Source of the DNA: Micromonospora cremea
GTDB lineage: Bacteria; Actinomycetota; Actinomycetes; Mycobacteriales; Micromonosporaceae
Assembly: GCF_900143515.1 (NCBI RefSeq)
Contig: NZ_FSQT01000001.1
Span: 2,356,001-2,420,000, forward strand
Direction: 5' to 3'
Length of the DNA stretch: 64,000 nucleotides
Below are positions 58,643-64,000 of this stretch, one piece after another. Within the stretch, counting starts at the first letter, position 1. Each line of letters begins with the position of its first letter. The notes under the pieces were generated by a model. That model was given only the letters and a program-made list of their open reading frames with translations, had not been told where the DNA came from and did not search any database. The position numbers and the translations under genes are program-made.

Positions 58643-60066
58643 GGCTTCAGGCCCCCTGACAGGACGTCCGGCAGGCTGCCGATCTGCCCGATCACCGCGC
58701 CGGTCAGCGGCAGGACGCACTGTGCCGACATGACCGTGCCGGTGGGCAGTTCGGTCCCGACGGGAAAGACCGTGCCCGGCGGTACGAGGCCCTTGGGCAG
58801 GATCAGTCCGCCGACGGGCACCGTCGAGCCGGGCTTGAGCAGGACGCAGCCCTCCGGCAGCAGACAGTCCTTCGGCGGCGTCCAGGTCGCGGGGAAGTTG
58901 CGCGGGTCAGGCAGGCATTTCAGGATCGGCAGGTCGGGCAGCGGGCGTGACCCGCCGGGGGGTCGCGGTACGGCAGGTGTGGCGCCGCCGGTCGCCGGCG
59001 CTCTGCCGTGGGTGGCTCCCTTCGGCGGCGTGGCCGGACGGGCCGGGGCGGCGGGGGCGGCCGGGGCGGCGGCGACCAGGTTCGCCAGGATCGACGCCGA
59101 GTCGAGGTCGGCGGTGATGGAGAGGTTGACGAAGTCACCGACGATCGCGCCGGTGACGTTGGGTGGGAACGGGTAGGACAGCATGAAGTCCAGCGACTTC
59201 GGCAGGTCGTCCCCCGCACGTGTCAGCTGCTCCAGGATCGGTTGCAGCGCCCGGACGTCGGCCAGCGTGTCGTCGCGGCTCCGGTTGACGACCCGGGTGC
59301 CGACGTCGCCCAGCCGGTCCAGCGCGGTCAGCGCCCGGGTCAGTTGGGCGCGCTGCCCGGCCAGCACCGTCAGGCCCGGGGCGAGGGAGTCCACGGCCTC
59401 GCCGAGCACCTGCTTCTGGCGATGGAGCCGGCCGCTGAGCCGGTCCAGGGCGTCGAGAGCGCGGACCAGGTCGGCCTTCTGCTTGTCCAGCCCACCGATG
59501 AACGTGTCGAGCTGGTCCAGCGCGTCCCGGACGGCGGGCTCCCGTCCGTCGAGTGCGGCGCCGAGCTCCTGGTTGATGGTTCTCAGTTGCGCCAGACCAC
59601 CGCCGTTGAGCAGCAGCCCGAGGGCGGCGAGGACCTCTTCCACCTCGGCACCGCGAGCGGTGCGCGACAGCGGGATGAGGTCGCCGTCGGCGAGTCGACC
59701 GGCGGCGACACCGGTGGGCGGCGGCGCCACCGTCACGTATTTCTCGCCCAGCAGGCTGCTCTGCCGGACGGCGGCCGTCGCGTTGGACGGCAGGCGTACG
59801 TCGGTGCCGATGCGCAGGGTGACCCGGGCGGTCCAGCCGGCCAGGGAGATCTTCTCCACGCTGCCGACCGTCACGTCGTCGACCTTCACGGCGGCCTGCG
59901 GCACCAGGTCGAGCACGTCACTGAATTCCGCGGTGACGGCGTATCCGTCGCCCTTCGGGGCGCCACCGGGCAGCGGCAGGTCGGCGAGGTCGGGCAGGCC
60001 GCACCCGGCCGGCAGGATCACCACCACGATCGCGCACGCCAGGGTACGCAGGATGCGGGGGCTCAT
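58639..60066 (-). CDS. mceE: Mce family lipoprotein, position E
   Basis: A 475-residue protein. The signal peptide (ILRTLACAIVVVILPAGC) ends in a lipobox, as is usual for MceE (LprK-like). The MCE domain has YAVTAEFSDVLDLVPQAAVKVDDVTVGSV and SSLLGEKYVTVAPP. A long helical stretch (about 150-290) forms the tube part. After an Ala/Pro/Thr-rich linker, the tail has three cysteines and a Pro/Val/Gly/Thr-rich repeat-like end (PGSTVPVGG, PGTVFPVGTELPTG). The ATG overlaps the MceD stop by 4 bases. Confidence 0.93.
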   Translation of the reverse strand: MSPRILRTLACAIVVVILPAGCGLPDLADLPLPGGAPKGDGYAVTAEFSDVLDLVPQAAVKVDDVTVGSVEKISLAGWTARVTLRIGTDVRLPSNATAAVRQSSLLGEKYVTVAPPPTGVAAGRLADGDLIPLSRTARGAEVEEVLAALGLLLNGGGLAQLRTINQELGAALDGREPAVRDALDQLDTFIGGLDKQKADLVRALDALDRLSGRLHRQKQVLGEAVDSLAPGLTVLAGQRAQLTRALTALDRLGDVGTRVVNRSRDDTLADVRALQPILEQLTRAGDDLPKSLDFMLSYPFPPNVTGAIVGDFVNLSITADLDSASILANLVAAAPAAPAAPARPATPPKGATHGRAPATGGATPAVPRPPGGSRPLPDLPILKCLPDPRNFPATWTPPKDCLLPEGCVLLKPGSTVPVGGLILPKGLVPPGTVFPVGTELPTGTVMSAQCVLPLTGAVIGQIGSLPDVLSGGLKP

Positions 60067-61313
60067 GACACACCGCGCAGGATGCCGCCGAGGGTGGGGT
60101 CGCTGGTGATGCCGGAGCCGCCCGGCGCCTGGTTGGGGATCGGCGCACCGGGGGAATGGAGGAGAGGGTCTCCCGGTGAGGACCCGCCGCTCGCCGGGGC
60201 GCCGGGCGGCAGCTTGAGGAGCTTGCGCAGCTGGTCGGTCATGGGCAGCCCGCGCGAGTGCAGGGTCTGCGCGAGTGCCTTGCACTTGGCGGGCACCTGC
60301 GCCGCGGGCAGCTGGTCCACCATCAGCGAGCAGGCGAAACCGGCGGGGTCGTAGGGACCCATCACGTTGTCGCGGGTGTCCAGGGTGCCGGATCGCGGGT
60401 TGTAGGCCAGGTTGAGGTTGCTCAGGGCGAGCGGGGCGACGTCGAGGATGTCGATGACGGCCTGTTGCTGGCGGACCAGGATGCCGGTGATGTCCGCCAG
60501 CGCGGCGACGTTGGAGGTCAACGCGTCCCGGTTCTGCCGCACGAACGTGGTCACGTCGGCCAGCGCGGTGGAGAGGTTGCGGAGGGCGGCGGCCAGTTCG
60601 TCGCGCTCCCCGGCCAGTTGTTCGGCGACGTCGGCCAACTGCTGGTTGAAGGCGCGCACCTCCCGGTCACTGCGGGCCAGTGCGGTGGTGAAGCGCTGCA
60701 GGTTGGCGACCGACCCGAAGAGGTCCTGGCGCCCGTCGGAGAGGGTGGCCAGTGCCCGGGACAGGCCGTCGAGGGTGTCGTGCAGGTTCTGTCCGTTGCC
60801 CTCCAGGTTGGCGCGGCCGGTGGCGACCAGGTCGGACAGTGCGCCGTCGCGGTTGGCGCCCTCCGGGCCGAGGGTGCGGTTGAAGTCGTCGAGCGCCTGG
60901 TAGATGTCGTCGATCTCCATGGGAGCGGCGGTCCGCTCCAGTGGTATCTCGGCCCGGTCGGCGAGCGCGGCTCCGCCCGCGTAGGCGGGAGTGAGCTGGA
61001 CGTAGCGGTCGCTGACCACGCTGGGCGGCACGATGAGCGCCTGCGCGTCGGCGGGAACGGTGATCTCCGGGTCGTAGGACATGGTCACCTGGACGGTTCG
61101 GCCCTGCGGGGTCACGGCGACCACCTCGCCGACGCGCACGCCCAGCACCCGGACGTCCGATCCGGGGTAGACGCCGACGGCGCGGTCGAAGTGGGCCACG
61201 ACCCGCCGCGGGGGTGTGCCGTCGCGGAGAACGACCGCGCCGGCGGCGACGGCCACCAGGAGGGTGGTGCCGACGGCGACCGGCCGTCGCCACCGCTGCA
61301 TGGGTCCGGGCAT
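60063..61313 (-). CDS. mceD: Mce family protein, position D
   Basis: A 416-residue protein. One N-terminal helix (VAVGTTLLVAVAAGAVVL) precedes an MCE domain with VVAHFDRAVGVYPGSDVRVLGVRVGEV and PPSVVSDRYVQLTPAY. A long alpha-helical region follows (about 120-300, with ALATLSDGRQDLFGSVANLQRFT). The tail is Pro/Gly/Ser-rich. The ATG overlaps the MceC stop by one base (TGATG). Confidence 0.93.
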   Translation of the reverse strand: MPGPMQRWRRPVAVGTTLLVAVAAGAVVLRDGTPPRRVVAHFDRAVGVYPGSDVRVLGVRVGEVVAVTPQGRTVQVTMSYDPEITVPADAQALIVPPSVVSDRYVQLTPAYAGGAALADRAEIPLERTAAPMEIDDIYQALDDFNRTLGPEGANRDGALSDLVATGRANLEGNGQNLHDTLDGLSRALATLSDGRQDLFGSVANLQRFTTALARSDREVRAFNQQLADVAEQLAGERDELAAALRNLSTALADVTTFVRQNRDALTSNVAALADITGILVRQQQAVIDILDVAPLALSNLNLAYNPRSGTLDTRDNVMGPYDPAGFACSLMVDQLPAAQVPAKCKALAQTLHSRGLPMTDQLRKLLKLPPGAPASGGSSPGDPLLHSPGAPIPNQAPGGSGITSDPTLGGILRGVS

Positions 61314-62293
61314 CAGCGGCCTCCCGTGGGCTGGTACGGCTGGAGCAGACCGGAGACGTACGAGTCGAACCAGCGGCCGTTGCCCACCACGTTGGCGAAC
61401 GCGGTGACGAACGGCCCCATCCGCTGGATGGTTTTCTCCAGGTCGTCCCGGTTGCGTTGCAGGACGGCGACGACCTCCCGCAGCTTGTGCAGCGCGGGAG
61501 CGAGCTGGGCGCGGTTGTCGCTGACCAGACCGGAGAGCTGCGTGGCGAGTTCGTCGGTGCCGACGAGCAGCTTGTGGATGGCGTCCCGACGCCGGCTCAC
61601 CTCGGTCAACAGTGCCTCGCCGTCGGTGACCAGTGCGCGGAACTCCTCGTCCCGGGTGGCGAGCACGGCGGTCACCTGGCGGGCGCGGTCGAGCAGCGCC
61701 CGCAGTTCGGCGTCGCGTCCGGCGACGGTCCGGGAGAGCCGGGAGAGGCCGACCAGGGAGGCGTTGACGTTCTCGGGGGTGTCGGCGAAGGTCTCGGACA
61801 GTGTGGTGAAGGCGGTGGCGAGCTGGTCGGTGTCGACCCGGTCGAGGGTGTCGGCGAGCCCGGTGACCGCCTGCACCACGTCGAACGGCGCCGCGGTGCG
61901 GGCGAGCGGGATCTGCCCGCCCTCACGCAGCCGGCCCGGTCCGGCCGGTGCGAGGGCCAGGTACTTCTGGCCGAGGACCGTCTTGATCCTGATCGTGGCG
62001 CCGGTGTCGGCGCCGAGCCGGACGCTGTCGTCGTCCACCCGGAACCGGACCCGCACGTGGGGCGCGCCGTCGCGGGCGAGTTCCACGGCGGTCACCTTGC
62101 CGACCCGCACCCCGGCGACCCGCACCTCGTTGCCGGTGACGAGTCCACTGGCGTCGTGAAAGGCCGCCTGGTAGCCGCGTCCGGTGAGATCGGCCAGCCG
62201 GTCGAGCTGGAAGGCGCCCAGCAGGGCGGTGACGATCAGCACCAGACCGAGCGTGCCGACGACCACGGGGTTGCGTTCCCGAAACGGTGTCAC
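61313..62293 (-). CDS. mceC: Mce family protein, position C
   Basis: A 326-residue protein. The GTG at 62293 is chosen because it overlaps the MceB stop as GTGA, matching its neighbours; an ATG at 62311 would add six residues. N-terminal NPVVVGTLGLVLIVTALLGAF is the membrane helix. The MCE domain has YQAAFHDASGLVTGNEVRVAGVRVGKV and IKTVLGQKYLALAP. The helical part ends with NGRWFDSYVSGLLQPYQP, typical of MceC. Confidence 0.92.
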   Translation of the reverse strand: MTPFRERNPVVVGTLGLVLIVTALLGAFQLDRLADLTGRGYQAAFHDASGLVTGNEVRVAGVRVGKVTAVELARDGAPHVRVRFRVDDDSVRLGADTGATIRIKTVLGQKYLALAPAGPGRLREGGQIPLARTAAPFDVVQAVTGLADTLDRVDTDQLATAFTTLSETFADTPENVNASLVGLSRLSRTVAGRDAELRALLDRARQVTAVLATRDEEFRALVTDGEALLTEVSRRRDAIHKLLVGTDELATQLSGLVSDNRAQLAPALHKLREVVAVLQRNRDDLEKTIQRMGPFVTAFANVVGNGRWFDSYVSGLLQPYQPTGGR

Positions 62294-63321
62294 TGGCTGC
62301 CTCCGGCGCATCGGGCGGCCGGGGCGCTGAACGTGGGCAGGTCGAGCGGCGCCCGGCCCGACACCGCCACGTTGCCGTCGAAGTCGCAGAGGTAGAAGTT
62401 GAACCACGAGCCGTGGGAGGCGACGCGGGTCAGCGACTCGTACCGTTCCGGCAGCCGCCCGAGGGTGCTGTCGATGACGGCCGCGTTGCGGTTGAGGGTG
62501 CCGGAGAGTTCGTCCAGGGCACGCACGTCCGCGGCGAGCGGTGGTCGTACGTCGCGTAGCAGCGACGACGTGGCATCGGTGAGCTCACCGATGCTGACCA
62601 GCGACTCGCCGATGGCCGTGCGGTCGGCGGACAACCCGGAGACGAACTGCTGGAGCTGGCTGATGCTCTGGTCGAGATTCTGGTCCCGTTCGGCCAGCGT
62701 GCCCAGGACGCCGTTGAGGTTGGTGATGACCCGCCCGATGACGGCGTCCCGGTCGGCGAGGGTGTTGGTCAGTGACGCGGTGCGTTGCAGCAGGCTGCTG
62801 ACCGTGCCGCCCTCGCCCTGCAGCACCTGGATGATTTCGTAGGCGAGCTTGTTGACGTCCTCCGGGTTGAGTGCCGTGAACAGGGGCCGGAATCCGTTGA
62901 ACAACACCGTGAGGTCCAGCGCCGGCGTCGTCTGGCCGAGCGGGATCAGGCCGTCGGGCCGCAGTGGCCGCCCCTCCCCTGGCCCTTCGCTCAGCGCCAC
63001 GTACCGCTGGCCCACCAGGTTGCGGTAGCGGATCTTGGCACGGACGCTGGTGGCCACCGGAACGTCGGAGGTGACCGTGAAGGTCACCTCGGCGAGCGTG
63101 TCGTCGACGACCCTGATGCCGCTGACCCGGCCGACCTGCACGCCAGCGACGCGGACGTCGTCGCCGGGGAGCAGGCCGGTGACGTCGGTGAACCGGGCCC
63201 GGTAGGTGACGCCGCCCGGTGGAAAGGCACCGAGGGTCTGCGCGAGCAGCGCCGTCAGCAGCAGGGTCACCGCGGCGAAGACCACCAGCTTCAGCAGGGG
63301 TGCCACCGTTCTGGTGCTCAT
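62290..63321 (-). CDS. mceB: Mce family protein, position B
   Basis: A 343-residue protein. N-terminal LLKLVVFAAVTLLLTALLAQTLG is the membrane helix. The MCE domain has TYRARFTDVTGLLPGDDVRVAGVQVGRV and IRYRNLVGQRYVALSEG. The helical part contains LFNGFRPLFTALNPEDVNKLAYEIIQVLQGEGGTV, the most conserved MceB stretch, and the end has SWFNFYLCDFDG. It overlaps MceA and MceC by 4 bases each. Confidence 0.94.
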   Translation of the reverse strand: MSTRTVAPLLKLVVFAAVTLLLTALLAQTLGAFPPGGVTYRARFTDVTGLLPGDDVRVAGVQVGRVSGIRVVDDTLAEVTFTVTSDVPVATSVRAKIRYRNLVGQRYVALSEGPGEGRPLRPDGLIPLGQTTPALDLTVLFNGFRPLFTALNPEDVNKLAYEIIQVLQGEGGTVSSLLQRTASLTNTLADRDAVIGRVITNLNGVLGTLAERDQNLDQSISQLQQFVSGLSADRTAIGESLVSIGELTDATSSLLRDVRPPLAADVRALDELSGTLNRNAAVIDSTLGRLPERYESLTRVASHGSWFNFYLCDFDGNVAVSGRAPLDLPTFSAPAARCAGGSQ

Positions 63322-64000
63322 CGCGCGTTCACCACCCCTCCGCGCAGCAACGGCCCCCAGAGCAGGACCGCGATGTCGGGAACCTCCGCAGGCAGGATGC
63401 CGGTGACGGCACCGACCAGCGGCTTGACCAGCGCACGCTCCTCGCCGGTGGCGGCCCGACCCATCGCCGGGGAGCCGCTGGCCGGCACGGCCGCCGCCAG
63501 GCCGACCGGCAAGGGGGTACTCGGGCGAGCGTCGCCGTGGTCGTATCCGTCGACGATCGACACGCCGGGCGCCGGCCGCTTCGGTTGGGGCAGGCCCCGG
63601 CACTGCGGCCCGTCGTGCGCGCCGTAGACGGGCTCGTCGCGGCCCTTGTCGTACTTGCCGCCGTCGCGGGTGACCTCCAGGGTGACGTGCATCCGCCCGC
63701 CGGCGAAGGCCTTCTCGACGTGGGGTTGCAGGGCGACCAGGCCGCTCATCAGGCACGGATACTCGGGGGCGTAGGTGGCGAGCAGTTCCAGCACCGGGCG
63801 GCTCACCTGGCCGAGCTCGATGAGCTGGTCGCCGTGCCGGTCGAGGAAGCCGCGGGTGGCGTCGGCGGTGTCGGTGGTGTCGGCGAGGAACGCCGCCAAC
63901 TGTGCACGCTGGTCGGTGACGGTGCGGGCGGTGACGGTGACGTCCCGGAGCAGGGCCAGCAGGTCGGGCAGGGCGGCGTCGTAGCTGTCCAGCACGACGG
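63318..64000 (-). CDS. mceA: Mce family protein, position A (C-terminal part, cut by window edge)
   Basis: About 227 codons of the C-terminus are visible; the start lies beyond base 64000. The segment holds the end of the helical region (LLALLRDVTVTARTVTDQRAQLAAFLADTTDTADATRGFL) and the typical MceA block TYAPEYPCLMSGLVALQPHVEKAFAGG. The terminal domain has DEPVYGAHDGPQCRGLP and ends GPLLRGGVVNAR. The stop overlaps the MceB ATG. YrbE permeases should lie further right. Confidence 0.92.
   Translation of the reverse strand, partial: VVLDSYDAALPDLLALLRDVTVTARTVTDQRAQLAAFLADTTDTADATRGFLDRHGDQLIELGQVSRPVLELLATYAPEYPCLMSGLVALQPHVEKAFAGGRMHVTLEVTRDGGKYDKGRDEPVYGAHDGPQCRGLPQPKRPAPGVSIVDGYDHGDARPSTPLPVGLAAAVPASGSPAMGRAATGEERALVKPLVGAVTGILPAEVPDIAVLLWGPLLRGGVVNAR

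Noticed and set aside
1..64000. CRISPR arrays, tRNA or rRNA genes
   Set aside because: No regularly spaced direct repeats and no cloverleaf-like or TTCGA-loop segments were recognised by eye; a dedicated search could still find a missed tRNA.

Overview
The window is chromosomal DNA of a high-GC actinomycete. The best guess is Micromonospora or a close relative in the Micromonosporaceae. Reasons for this are the very high G+C with strong third-position bias, the XRE/DUF5753 plus DUF397 gene pair, a complete-looking mce operon, many Tat and Sec secreted hydrolases, a Lys/Ala/Pro-rich histone-like protein, and GTG starts with 1-4 base stop/start overlaps. The genus is inferred from gene content. 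No rRNA, tRNA, CRISPR array, prophage or biosynthetic gene cluster was seen.

Layout. 1-8.1 kb: the end of a membrane protein, a tartrate/D-malate dehydrogenase, an NhaA antiporter fused to a thioredoxin domain, a DivIVA-like/zinc-knuckle pair, an XRE-DUF397 pair, a DUF6461 protein, a DinB protein and two GNAT acetyltransferases. 8.6-25.4 kb: secreted and housekeeping functions, including a lipoprotein, a PhoD phosphatase with an extra C-terminal region, a Tat-exported phospholipase C, a SEC-C protein, a CGNR regulator, a metallophosphoesterase with a LysE exporter, a HAD hydrolase, small membrane proteins, a 1117-residue subtilase, and a divergent S15 (CocE/X-Pro) peptidase. 25.6-31.7 kb: a histone-like protein, a lipid kinase, a 750-base repeat-rich gap, a C39-type secreted protein, an IS605/IS1341-type element with intact TnpB, a DUF1996 secreted protein with a LacI-type operator at its probable promoter, and a DUF305 lipoprotein.

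31.6-43.3 kb (leftward) is the most interesting region. It is an apparently single ten-gene operon: LacI regulator, two ABC permeases, a sugar-binding lipoprotein, two different ADP-ribosylglycohydrolase-family enzymes, a ribokinase, a glycosidase-like/FGE-fold fusion, a CaiB-type CoA transferase and a CitE-type lyase. Three LacI boxes lie at its head. The gene set suggests uptake of a ribosylated or otherwise glycosylated compound, cleavage of the glycosidic bond, phosphorylation of the sugar, and CoA-dependent breakdown of an acid. The substrate cannot be read from the sequence.

43.4-53.5 kb: an ABC-F ribosome-protection-type ATPase, a TetR regulator divergent from an aldo/keto reductase, an alpha/beta hydrolase, a GNAT protein with a short leader ORF, LtrA, a flavin monooxygenase, and a divergent AraC-family gene broken by a one-base frameshift in a C6 run. 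53.6-55.9 kb: a MEDS/anti-sigma-type ATPase next to a GAF-SpoIIE phosphatase, which are parts of a partner-switching system. 56.1-64 kb (leftward): mceA (partial), mceB-F and two Mce-associated membrane proteins. These form one tightly overlapping operon that enters from beyond the right edge, where YrbE permeases would be expected.
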